Below, one piece after another: positions 13,515 through 25,905 of a DNA stretch of 64,000 nt (the stretch's first letter is position 1; the number at the start of each line of letters is the position of its first letter). This DNA comes from Dipetalonema caudispina. Taxonomy: Eukaryota > Nematoda > Chromadorea > Rhabditida > Onchocercidae. Location: assembly GCA_013365325.1 (NCBI GenBank), contig JABVXV010000022.1:310001-374000 (forward strand), read 5' to 3'. The translations under genes and the position numbers were made by a program. A model generated the notes under the pieces. That model ran no database searches, was not told the origin of the DNA, and was given only the letters and a program-made list of their open reading frames with translations.

Positions 13515-16500
13515 CCGAAAAATCACCTGAAAGAGGACAAATGGATTTTAAAGGGCAAGGGAAAAAGGCAAGCACTTGTACAGCAAAATACTCCTACGCT
13601 TAGTTATCCTGAAATTTATTCCTAAATAGAATGCAGTTGAGAAATGGGATGACACATTGCCAAAATCAACTCCCGAGCCACTAGCAGACACGCTGATAAA
13701 ATTACATATTTGTGGGTAAACAAATCCGATGCCTAACTGGAAGTGTGAGTGGAGCTGAGAAGCTCAAATAAGGTTCTGAAATAAAAGTTGTCCTCAACTA
13801 ACCATATCTAACTCTCTTTCTCTCAAACAATTCCATTACGCATTCGACGCTTTTCCGTCACTTAAAGTAATGCCTACAACTTTTTCCTCCCCATGTCGCT
13901 ACAGCAATATAAGTTCCATTTCAACCTTCGCAAAAGGTACCATCTCCATATATCACTTCGTGTCAATTTTCGACAGCAGCAATAGGATATGAAGAAATAA
14001 AGTACAAGATGGGGGTGAATGAGATGCCTATCTTTTCAAAAAATGCTACGAAAAGCAGTGAAATACGAATGAGCTTAGTAGCACCTTCGCATTATATCCT
14101 TTCATTCATAATTTAATATCTGCCGGACATATTATTTACTCCTCTTCCTTCATTTGCCAAAAATTATCATAAGAAGCTCCAAGCACCATATATCATTACA
14201 ATCTAATTTTATGAAAACACGAAAATATAGAGGAGGGATCGGTTCATTATTCCGTTCTGCCCCTTTATTCCCTGTCCATCTTCTAGTTCTATTCTCGCTA
14301 CTATAAACGTCCATTTTATTCCTAACTACAAACTAGGAATATTTACAATCTCGGGAAAAACTTAAAACGAGCTTTTATTTGTCAGAAACGGAATTATATA
14401 AAATTCAAGGACAGCAAAAAGAATCGAGAATGCATGAATGAAAAAATCTAATTAATAGAAAACATCTATGTGGAGATGTTCCGTTGAATCATCATCACTC
14501 TTTGCCTTTACAAGGATGCAATTGGGAAAGCTAACAGCAGAAACTTTCAGATTACTTTCTCAGCCTTGCAACTGTATGAAGACAGTTCAGTCCTCGTTAG
14601 TGACTTAATTTCAAGACATTTGATCTTATATAGTCAGTAACATTCACGAAGTCAGTAAAACAAAACTGATGATCAAAAAACATCACATTTTGGACCAAAT
14701 CGAGATATTTCATTACAAATATCGCTTTTATAGCAGTAAATGTGTTCTCTGGTGGCTACATATCAATGAGAGGAAGTCTGGAAATCTTTCAAACTACTTT
14801 CTTTTATGGAGCCTTTTTTCCTTCATAAAAACAAATAATTCGAAGAATTAGTTGGAATTCAAACAATATTTGCGCACAGTAAGCTTTTGGAAAAAAGAAA
14901 AATCGCGAAATTTTTTAATGCAATCCAACTGGATGGCATGTATATACAAAAAGAGAAAAATTCACGAAAAACCCGAAGTTTTTACATTATCTGAATAAGA
15001 ACTAATTAATAGCAACAATCCAATTACCTTAAAAAAGCTTCGAATCGAGGAATAAATCCAATGAACAAGCCCAGAATACTTAAGTGGGCAGTAATCTGTG
15101 TAAAAATTAAAACAATCAAAAATTTATAACCTCGTTACTCGTTAATGTAGCAATTTTGGGATCATGTCACCGCATAATCTTTTACCATTATATCAGCACT
15201 ATTTCATTATCGCACTATCACTTCATCATACTATCATTATATTATGATCTTGCCAGGCCAATAACGTCATGCTACTATATAAAAATTATGATCATTACGA
15301 AGCAAGTTAACATGTGACAAAAGATTTTTTGCTGAAAAAGTCATTTTCTTGAAGCATGGAGGAAATATAATTTGCTCTATTCAACCCAATCTTAGCTTTT
15401 ATTTCTTGTTTCTCTTTCAATGTCTCTTATAAAAATATAAAGAAACAGATTTTAAAAAAATACTTAAAATGCATAAAAATATAAAATGCAAAGGAAAATT
15501 GCAAGGGAAAAAGGCTTGAATTTAAATCTTCCTCTCAAAACTGAAAATATCAGCACAACCAATCTTTGCTGTAACTTGTATAAGTTCTACTATTGAACAG
15601 CCGCCAAGTTATCAACGATCATCTGAAATGATGCAAGCACACCTTAAAATCCCCAAAGCGTCTCTTAAGTTGACTTAGAAATTAATCTATAATTTAACGT
15701 AAGAGGAAATCATCAGAAACAGCTGTAAAAATAAGTGATCTATAGCTAAATCTAAGTAAGTTCTTTACGTCTTCAGTTTATGAAAACAATTTCTGGCCTT
15801 CAATAATGAATAGAGATTCAGTAATATTTTGAAAACGAAGAATTTTAGCTAGTCGTGGAGTGGATCTGAAGCAATCAGAAAGTATGGAAAGAAATTTTTG
15901 GAAATTCTTCTTTCAACTTAAACTTAAAATTAAAATGAAGATTAGGCTCAAGTTGAAAGATATAGATTAAGCTTTGAAGCTTTCTATTCAACCTTATACA
16001 ATTCCAATTGAGAAAACCTAATCGTAAGCCCAACCCATACTTAATTGTATATATAAAAAATTTAAGGTCAAGCTTTATTGTGAATTTCAGCCTAACTGCA
16101 AACATAAATTTAGAAGGAAAATCTTTGTTTTGAATATCATATCGTTTTTTTGCATTCGTTTAACATGTTATTGAAAATGTTACATGCCATTATGAATAGG
16201 ACAAAACAAACATCATCAACACAGCACTCACACCTAATTAACTCCTCATCTCTGATCTCCCTTTTCCCCTTCCCAATTGACCTCTCAACTGAGACGCGCC
16301 AATCGTAAGCAGTCCCGAAGTGATTGTATGTAACACTGTGACACATGAGACGCTATGAAAATTGAAGTCTGCCATAACCAATACAATCCCTTCGTTCCTT
16401 TTCTGTCTACCAAACATTTCCCTTCCCTATTCACCTTTGCTCTGACTGTCTGATATGAGTCATATTATCGTTTGGTACCGCGACCTAGTGGAGTCTCCCG

Positions 16501-16521
16501 CGGTTGGTTCAAGGAAAAGGT
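13515..16521. other. Gene-free AT-rich stretch
   Basis: No ORF over 80 codons and no convincing exon chain. AT-rich throughout, with short A and T runs. The last 80 bases before 16522 are more GC-rich and contain an ATGAGTCAT palindrome. Confidence 0.5.
16455..16463. promoter_or_regulatory. AP-1-like palindrome ATGAGTCAT
   Basis: A perfect TGAGTCA core in a symmetrical 9-mer, 59 bases before the ATG of the small membrane ORF and 416 bases before that of the R3HCC1L-like gene. A bZIP site is known by this consensus; function here is inference from position only. Confidence 0.3.
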
Positions 16522-16716
16522 ATGATCGGCGTCTGTGCGGATGCGTATACCGTGCATTACAATCTTTCGGAGGAGTTATTCAAAATTTTACGGTTCTTTT
16601 GGGAGCAGTTAGATGAGTTGGCAGTTTCAAGCAATTCTCCTCATACATTATATTTGGTTTTGGTGGTATTAGCGGTAATGGTTGTGGTTTTGTTGCGCTA
16701 TTTTTATGTTCCATAA
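16522..16716 (+). CDS. Short tail-anchored membrane ORF upstream of R3HCC1L-like gene
   Basis: Uninterrupted ORF of 64 codons starting at an ATG; two in-frame codons later there is no acceptor, so it reads as a single exon. It has an N-terminal soluble part (HYNLSEELFKILRFFWEQLDE is amphipathic-looking) and a C-terminal helix (LYLVLVVLAVMVVVLLRYFY) ending two residues later, the layout of a tail-anchored protein. It lies 162 bases before the first ATG of the next gene, in the same strand and frame but separated by a TAA. It could be an independent small gene, a long upstream ORF, or chance. Not recognised. Confidence 0.35.
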   Translation: MIGVCADAYTVHYNLSEELFKILRFFWEQLDELAVSSNSPHTLYLVLVVLAVMVVVLLRYFYVP

Positions 16717-16878
16717 CCATGAAATGAAGTTCGAATAATACCTATCATTTGTGCTTAGCTCGATGACATATGCTATAGTAACAGTAAAGATATCATTGAC
16801 TCTGTATGGTCTAATGCATTATCAGGTCGCGAACCGTCTTGTACGGCTATATGCGGGGTTTTGCGAAGAGGAGCGAGC

Positions 16879-19800
16879 ATGACTGACTATGGTTCGTTCG
16901 CTCAAGGAGATGGATTTTTCACCGGTGAACGAGGCAGGTTAGTTCTTTCACTCCCTCTTTCGAAGTTTCATTCGACTTCAGATACTCATCGGATTTCGTA
17001 TTCCTATTCAAGTTTTCATTCTGTCTATGTGTAATTCAGAATTTCCTTCAACACGTTTAATCATGCGATTATTTCGAAGGAGTGATAAGAAAGACTTCGC
17101 GTCAACCGGGCAGCAGCTTCCTTCTAGCAATGTTGTGAAGCAACTGCCTGTTACAAGCTTTGGGCAAAATTTTCCACCTTGTACCAGCCAAAATACCGAA
17201 AAGCTGCAGCTCCCAAATGACGATATATGCGCACCAGATCTTGAAGACGTCAGACGAGCCGCAAAACGCTTTTTCGAAACAACTATTAGCAGTACATACG
17301 GTTAGTTTGTTTAGGTATTCTTTGGAACTAGACGAAATGTTTCATGATTGCATTGAAAGGGGCATTAGTAAACAGATTCTAATTTAACCTATCGAATCCG
17401 GGTCGATTTATTTGTTTATTCTGATCTCTTCAATATTATCAGGTTCCCATGGGCTTTATAGACGAAAAGATGTTTTGTGTTTGGCCGACATTTTGGTGAT
17501 ATCGCTTCCATGTAAACTATCAAATCGTTCGACCCATTCAATCCGCTTGTAGATGTGGCTTTCAATATTTTGAAACTTTTCCCTACTCTGGCTAAGACAT
17601 GATAGTATTTTCTTTATTGATGGAAAAAACAAAAATAACCTTACGTGAATTTCAATGACGTCATACATGACTTTACCTTGTTCTTGTTCCTTTTGTCGCA
17701 CTGCAATCAGATGTTCAGGTTGGAACCAGTGGAAGCTGGTATTTCAGGCTTGCAAGAGCAGTCTGTGAACAAATGGGACATCTATAATGGTGATGTTGAA
17801 GATGCTGAATTTGCTCATGTTTTGGACAACTTGCCGACCTCTTACGATGATTTCGAGTCAAAAGTGCGTGTACTTTCAAATTTTCAAAATAATTTGCTTT
17901 CAGAATTGGATGAACTCTTGCTATTTGATTTTTACAGGAACTGCATCTTAAATTAGAACGCAATTTGTCGAGTCCATTGATGACTTGTCAAAGTCCTAAT
18001 GCAGATTCTGGACGTGTATCTGCTGGTTCAAGTTTAACAAAATCTTCTAACATGTATCTTTGTGATGCTGGAAGTAATCCACCGGATGCAGACGACCTTG
18101 AAGTATGTGTCCTTTTTATATGCTGTGCAGTAGTACTTTTCTGTTTCATGCGGTGTACAGCTTTTAAATACGTAACTCCTATTGACTCTGAATTTCCAGG
18201 TTGCGATGATCAATCAATCATTCGAGGAACAACAAAAGCAAACTAAGCTCTATGCAAGTCCCGGCTTAAAAGACCTGTTTTATTCACAGCCGAATACCAC
18301 TGACGATCGTGTTGCAGTTAAAAATTTTGACAAGGAATTAATTAGCACTGCAAAACACTCATTGCTAATTGCCTCAGATACCCACAAAAGTGATTGCAGT
18401 GAGGGACCACTCTTTCCTGCAGATTTATTACTTACCAGTGTATCCACAAATTCAATCATTTCCAAAGAATCACTGACAGTTGGTTCACCATGGACTGTCT
18501 GTCAAGGTTGAAATTTCATATTGTGATTGGAACTTCAGTTTTTCTGCTGAGCGTTTTCGTTTGTAATATTGCTATCAGGTATTCAAATTTCATCGACATT
18601 TTAATAAGATACCTGCTTGCAGAAAAGTTTGGAAAAACAGATCTTGAAACACTGGCAACGGTTAAGTCGTCTGATATTCAGGAGGTCGCAAGCAATTCGC
18701 TATCACCCAAAGCTAACGCTGGATTCAGTTCAGGTCCGCAATTTCATTATTTTTTTTGGGTTAGTTGAAAAGCATTATTCGTAAGGTATGGATCTAATCT
18801 TTTTGGTGCTTTTGTTTTGAACGTCCGAATTTTACGTTATGGAAAATTGGCTTTCCATTGGTGGAACATTTTTGGGAGATGTAGGAATTATGTAGTATAA
18901 CGTTCTAGATGAGGAAATGTAGGTTACTGCAGTGAATGTTAAACCCTTCGTTTGTCACGGGTTCTTTCATTTTATCTACCGTATTGGGTTTAACTTTTAG
19001 ACGACTGCGAAAGTATCAGAGAATTTGGTTATAATGGTGGTTCTTTCGATATAGAAGAAATGATTCTTGATGATACTTCTCTTCGACATGGTAATTAATA
19101 AAAGAATAAATAAATAATGAGGAGATGATAATAATAGCATTTAGTAGTAATCAAGAATACCTTTTAGTACGTTGCAAATAGTCGATATTGATTTCCACCC
19201 ACTTTCAAAGTCATGAATATCATCGTCAAAGATTTAGCAGTTTTTGGCAATTTGGTGCAGTGTTTTTAGTATTATGATTACTCAAGAATGTCCTTTAAGC
19301 ATCACAAGAGGCATTTGGAAGTTCACTTGTTGCAATGAAGGCCATGTCAGCTTTGATGGGATCTCAGCATGTGAAAGGACCTCAGGTAAGCAGGTTTATT
19401 TCATTATGATCAAGGTTGGAAAAAAGACCGATTTTTCTAAATGCAATGCAGTCGGTTGAGGCATTTTAGCGATTTTTTGCCTGTTATCTTCCAGCTTCGT
19501 TTTAAAAACAATTTTTGCCTTAAATCACTAACATGTTATTACAGAGATATGGAGGATTTAGACTAATCACTGCTTTTTTACTATAATTTTGCGTTTACGA
19601 ACCATTTCGGTTATGCTAAGTCTTTATCATCATATTCTTCAGAAAACATGGATGCTATTATAGATGGCATTTGTTGTACAGCTTCATGAGTTTCAGACTT
19701 AATTTGCTTTACATAGGTGATTCTCGTAAAAACTTCATTTTCTTTACAACGATCTCAGTTATGTTTGCAGGACACCTCTTCAGCATCTGTAACAGATGAC

Positions 19801-21412
19801 AGTATGGATGCTACTGAAGCTCTAGCTGTGGATGTGGTGGAAAGTCTTTTCGATAGAAGCGGGCTGGCGGAAACTTCATGTACTTCAGAAGATTTTGATG
19901 ACCAGGTTTATATTTTGGCACATTTCGCAGCATACTGAAGTTATAGTTAGATAGTGTATCTCTTTTTTAAAATTAAGATTTACAGTTTTTAAATAATGAA
20001 TAAAAAATTATTTCTTCAAATCACGAAATGGAATGTGCTACATACAGATGCATTTTTTAGCTGAAGTTGGAAATGAAACTTTTAAAAGCCAGAATATCCC
20101 ACAATTCTGTAGAATTTCTGCTTTGAACTGTTTGCAGGATCTGGTAAAAAAAGATGAAAGTGATGTGCTGAAGCCAGGCAACAGTAAACTAACTTCCTTG
20201 ACGGAATTAATGGATGGTAAAAAGAAGCAAGAATCAGTAGGCGAAGAAAAAAAGGGGAAAGATGAAGCCGTGGTACCCAACAGCGGTGCAGTCGATTCAT
20301 GGGAGGAACTTGACAACGATGATTACAGCTCCAAACTTGTTAATGAGGTTCATATTATCACCTGAGAATTTAATTTTTTAAATTATAATTCTTTTTTAGA
20401 CATAGTGTTTTAATTCTTTCCATTTGCACTACTTTAGATAACTGAATGCTGGGAATCTGCATAATTGTTTGAATATGTTTCTTCTATGCAATGATTAATA
20501 TAACATCAGCTTCCCGCTTTTAATGTATAGTTCTTGAATGATATGAAGTCATGGATCAATGTTATGTGATTTTTCGAAATTCCAGTTCATATCCATTTTA
20601 CAGATCGAAATAGCGATGTGTAAGGTAAAGATTCGGAAGCCGAAGATCAATTACTTCAGTGGACCTCCTGCTGATCCCTGGGATGATAATTTACTGCCAC
20701 ACGTTTTGGAAGCCTTCAACCTTCCTGTTAGATTTACCGAAGACGACGTGAAGCAAGAATTGGCCAAACATGACTGCGCTGATGTAGCTATTCATCCTGT
20801 TGATGATACGCATTGTTTGGTTGTGTTTGCCTCAAAAAATGCCGGTAAATTTCGGGGATAATATTGTAATAAGGAGATTGGAGAATAAAATGAAATCATT
20901 AGTCCAAAGAAAAGATAAACTTAATTGCAGCGCTGCAAGCGATGATTGCTGTTCGACAGCGACAAAGTATTGCTAAGGTGCGACTTCGTTCGTTGTGTGA
21001 TGCAACCAGGGCTACACAGGAAAAGGCTCGCAAATATGAAGCAATCCTTCGCCCTCATAAGCAGCGTCCTCAAACGACACCACTTGTGGCTCGCCGTCTC
21101 GTTGAGGGTGCTCTTGGAAAACGCTCAAATGTTTCGGCACAACAGATCAGCAATGAAAGAAAACAGCTAAAAGACGCGAAAGGTTAGTAAATTTACTCTT
21201 TTTTAGAAGAAAAATTTATAACGGTGTTGAAATGTTGATTAAAGAGATTGCTTTCTTTAGTAAAAATAGTTTTAAATGGATTTAAATTATTTGTAACAGA
21301 TAGATCTTTCAGAAATTGTGTAGGGTCATTTAAGATGTGAAGATTGCTTAATTGTAGTTACGTTTCAGATTTAAAACAAGCGAAGGCTGCAATTTGGGAA
21401 GATGGTCCATAA
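16879..21412 (+). CDS. R3HCC1L: R3HCC1/R3HCC1L-family protein
   Basis: Exons: 16879-16937, 17080-17300, 17748-17863, 17938-18102, 18200-18506, 18623-18733, 19001-19090, 19300-19385, 19771-19905, 20138-20347, 20604-20844, 20931-21182, 21369-21412; 678 residues, phases join throughout. The N-terminal two thirds is acidic, Ser-rich and low in recognisable motifs. The end is diagnostic: an RNA-binding-like fold (HVLEAFNLPVRFTEDDV ... VDDTHCLVVFASKNAALQAM), then RATQEKARKYEAILRPHKQR, TTPLVARRLVEGALGKRS and a final basic helix ending IWEDGP. Human R3HCC1L has the same order (TARRLV.. type segment, then a basic coiled coil ending in DIWEGR). SWEELDNDDY sits just before the fold. I see no R3H domain. 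The function of the family is poorly known. An alternative start is the ATG at 17063 just after a strong acceptor at 17038, which would drop exon 1 and may be a trans-splice start. Confidence 0.82.
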
Positions 21413-21479
21413 AAATGTTTGTGGGGCGTGTCATTCGTTTATTTTCGTTGGGCGAACCAAAAAAAGTGCAATTGCAAAT

Positions 21480-21485
21480 AATAAA
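21480..21485 (+). terminator. Poly(A) signal AATAAA
   Basis: Canonical hexamer 68 bases after the stop codon of the R3HCC1L-like gene, in a position typical for nematode 3' ends. Confidence 0.5.
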
Positions 21486-24400
21486 AGCAGCGTAGTTGGT
21501 CAAAAATTGGTAGCTGGTGCAGATTGCTTTTCTTTGGAATTTTTTCAATAATTCAATCTTTCATAATGTTGTAAGGAGGAGTCATAATCAGTTTGTCCAG
21601 CTTTTCCTTCTTTTCAACAGTTTCTGTTTTTTCATTTCTCAGTATTTTATTTGTTTTTACTTCATATTATGTTCAACACTTTTTCAACTCTATCTCATAT
21701 TTTTTCCGAATGTTTTTATGACGTCATGCCCCTTTCACATTACTGCATACTTTTTTCGCCAAGCAAACGTGAGTCTTTATTCTGCCGTTTGCATATGTTA
21801 TATCATTATCTTTTTGGGGACATTGTTATCAATATCAGTTCGTATTTTTATGTTTCTAAAACCATCATTTCACCCTTTTACCATCTCCTTTGAAAAGAAA
21901 AATCCGCATCCAACGTATTTTATTTTTGCTACGATTGCTTTTCTATTGTTGCACTTTTCATATGGTTTCTGTTGATACCTACATTTTGACCGATCTTAAA
22001 AAGAATTTGCTGTGAAAAAAAGTCATTAACAAGTCTCACATTCGTTGCAAACGGACGTATTTTCTGGCACGGGCAGACTTGGATTGGACATTCTTTCATC
22101 CATATATATATATATATGGAAAATGCGTCCAAAAGTCTGCGGCTTGCTGCTTAGTTGCAGGACGTTCTCAATTACTGGACATTTAACCCAGCGATTGTGT
22201 TAGTGGATTCGTCTCAACCTGTTACAAAGCTACACTTTGTTGTCGCTTTACAATAGATATACACGAAGTTTCAGTGCATGGACTAGATTGGTTATTTACA
22301 ATACAGTGCATTGTTTACACCCATTTCACACAGTTCCATTGCACTTATGTTTTATTTGTTGGAGTGTCACTATCTGCATTTATCGTCAAACAAATGTTTT
22401 TAGTGACCTGTTGATTATCTGTAATGATTAGCGTTCTAAGCAGCACTCATGTGCACGTTATAAGGAGCCTTATTTTCTGCGCGTTTTTTTGTTTTGCTTT
22501 TTTTTTTCGTCGAAGTATTTTTTTTTTTTTTTTCTTTTCCGCAGTATCGTTTTGCTTGTAAATTTTTTAGTTCTTTTCACGCAAAACTGTGATTTGTGTT
22601 AGCACCTTTTTGTTTATTGCTGTTCGCTGTGGCACTCTCCAATAACAACTTTCCCTGTCATTTCTGTTTATTTGCTTGCTCTGAGGCACATTTTTTGTGC
22701 TTCTTAATGAATGACGTAATTTTCTCGCAGCACAGGTCTTGGGCTTAAATTCGAGTTTCGCATGTTTTGTTTTTCAGTTTTGTCCCGTTTTAAAGTTGAA
22801 TTCTCCCAAAATTTCAACCACAGTATTTCAATTTCATTTATATGTGGATGTATGTGTGATATGTACCGTCAGTTTTTTTTCCATGTTTTTGGTCGCTGAG
22901 CTCGTCGCAGACTATGTTATTGTTTACATCACTATAAGTAAAGAGGTGAGCGTCTTGCAGCGCAACATTTTTTTTTAAAAAATTTGCTCTGATTTGATAG
23001 TATTGCTACTGTTGAATTCATTACGATCATCTTCAGTAATAAAGTTTCTGTAGAATTGTAGAAATTTCGTTACAGCTGAATTGACTGGGATTGCAGGATA
23101 TTTAGAATTCTTGTTGGATTCATTATAAAATGCATGACAATATATGCTGAACTTTGGGATGAATGTAACAACGGAGTAAGAGCAACAAAAACAAGTGAGG
23201 TAGTTTATTGTTGAAGTAATTAATGGAGCTGGGGTTTTACTTTTTAGAAGAAATGGTGGGTTATCCATAGTATATGAAGTTTCTCAGAGGATTTGGTTGG
23301 ATCGATGATGATCGTTCAGGCATATGAATGAGTTTTAATCGCTAAAAGTTTCTATACGATTTCATATTTTAAGTTCTGATAAAATCACTTTAATAATATG
23401 GTATAGTTGTTGGAGTGGTGACTTTTAAAGAATCTGTGGTTGGAATTTCCTTGCAAGGGAAAAATCCGAAAAAATTTAGCAACATTTCTTTCTGCTTTAT
23501 GCATGCAAGGACCAATTTTATGAGTTTATCAGTAAAAGTGATAAAATCACAATTGTGCAGAGCTTCCGTTCTTCATGAATGCTGTACCCGATTTGAGAAA
23601 GAAGTACCAAACATCTTGAAATTCGAAAAATTTTTTTGTTTTCCGAAAGCTCTGAAACTATCAGTTTAATAGTGAATTTGTGGATTTCTAAATCTTTGTG
23701 ATATTGTTTTGCATCATTCTTTTTTTGTTTTCCATCTTCTTGCTTATCATTATTGCTTTCTTTATACTACTTCTTTTTAAAATAAAAGTGATTTAAGATC
23801 GAAGACAGGTCATTAAAATTAATGTCCAGTAATGGAAGATTTGAATCAATGTTCGATGGCAATCTTAAATCATTTATCTTCCCCATTTCTACTTCATCAT
23901 GATACTTATCCTGGTTGTCTCATCTTTCTACTTGTGAAGAATAAGCAGCAGTTAACCAGTAAATGTTTTTGTCACTAAATCTAGGAAATTTTTTTTTTCC
24001 AGAAATACAGTTACAGGGTTTTATTTTTAAATATAGAGCAGAAAATATTTGAAGTAGTCAAACTGCATTCTATTTTCTTCAGCGCCTCATTTTTGGTGGT
24101 GCAACTGTTAAATTATAGCTTTCATATTTATATTAAGTTGGCATTCATGGAGAAATGCAATGAATTCCCTAGTGACATTGTTTCACATGATTATTTAATA
24201 TGCCTCCAAAAAGTTCCCCATTTCTTGAGGCGTTTTGTTTTTTCCCCTTCAAAAGAAGTAAGAAATAATTCATTAATTAAAGGATCTCCAGCTGTCGAAA
24301 AAATTTATCGATAAGAATGAAGTCATTTTAAAAATATTATGTATATAATTGCTGTAAAAAAAAAAAATTAAAATAAAATGTTTTTTTACAATGTTAACTG

Positions 24401-25831
24401 TGTTTTGATCATCACAAATGCTTGATCATATATGAATTTTGTTATTGGCATGTAATTTACATATTAAATGAAATTTCGCTCTAGCTGATATTGTTCAGAA
24501 TGGAATGAGATCAGTAAAAAGCAAACAGATTGTGAATTATGATAGCCTATTTGATCAAGCTCATGATAAGAGTGTACGGTATACTAGGCTTCACTGTTAT
24601 CTGAATCCTCATCACTTTACACATAGTTTCATCATAATAATTGTAAAAAAAGCTTCCTTGGGAAGTTATCATTTGAAATGATTCAAATATGATATAATAA
24701 TCGGCTAATTGATGTTAGATGATGCATTGTGAAACTCATGTACGGTAATATCAGGTGTGTAGTTGCACTATTGATGGACACGATGCAGTAATTGGCTAAA
24801 TAATTTTAATAATGTTGGTGATGGGAATAACATAGGAGAAGTTTTCTTCCTTCTACAGTCTCTTATTACTTTCTTTTTCAACAACAATTCCACACTAATT
24901 CATCAAATGCATGTGATTTTACTTAGCTTACTTAGCATAAAGTAATTTTGAGAAAGCTTAACTATATGTTACTGTTACTGAGTTTGCAAAGATGAGAGCT
25001 CATTTTGCTAGAATATTTATGAAATAATCATTAATTGAGTAAAGAATAAAATGCTTTCTTTTATCAAAAAAAGAAAGAAAATGTTTTATTATATTTCGAA
25101 CTAAATCACCTCAATATTTCAAATTAGCATATTTCAGTGTTGAATACTTGGAAAAAAGGATGATTTTTAAAACCAATATTACTTCATTTCATTCCTTAGT
25201 CTTCAATTTATCTTCAGTTCAGCCATCATTATATCATTCAATGCAGATCATATCTCTTCGTTAATGCATATTTCTTGGTACACCGTGAAAATCTTTTGAA
25301 ATAGATTCACTATTTCAGATGCAGTATGACAGTGGGTAAATTTACATCAAGTTTTAGCAGAAATGCTGGATTAATTAGACAAAATTCATTAATCAATCAG
25401 AGTTTTGTGCTCTTATAAGCCATAAACTAACTAGTTAAATATTAACAAAATAATAATAATAATAAATAATGAAGCAGTCAATAACATTTGTTTATTTAGG
25501 TAACAAAACATTTTTTTTTTTTTTTTTCAACTAAATTACTCTAATATATTTGAGTGTGTACAACTTCTGAAAGAAAATACGTATCACAAATATTTGAGCG
25601 TTGTTGATTGATGAGGTAATATTTTATATGAAACGCGTTTTATTGATCGGTGAAAAGTGGAAGAGGTCCAAAAGATGAGATATGGGTGACTTGGATTGCG
25701 ACTGCAAGGGTAAGATGTATGGAACGGGGGAGGGAGAGAGAGAGGTAGTAAAGCGGGAATGCTGCTACTACAATTGTTAAAATGCTCTAAACTTCTAGAT
25801 GCTTTACATTCTTATCCCGTCTTTCCTATCT

Positions 25832-25905
25832 AATAGTAGTAATAGTAGTAATAGTAGTAGTAGTATTAGTAGTAGTAATAATAATAATAATAATATTAAT
25901 AGTAT
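25832..25905. repeat. (TAG/TAA)n microsatellite
   Basis: AATAGTAGT units passing into AATAATAAT; direct observation. It creates the Ser/Asn-rich reading frame 25799-26074, which is not a gene. Confidence 0.85.

Noticed and set aside
21517..21975. 152-codon hydrophobic ORF on the plus strand
   Set aside because: It lies in T-rich DNA where TTT/ATT/CTT codons make any frame look like a membrane protein; no splice context, no family motif, and overlapping frames look the same.
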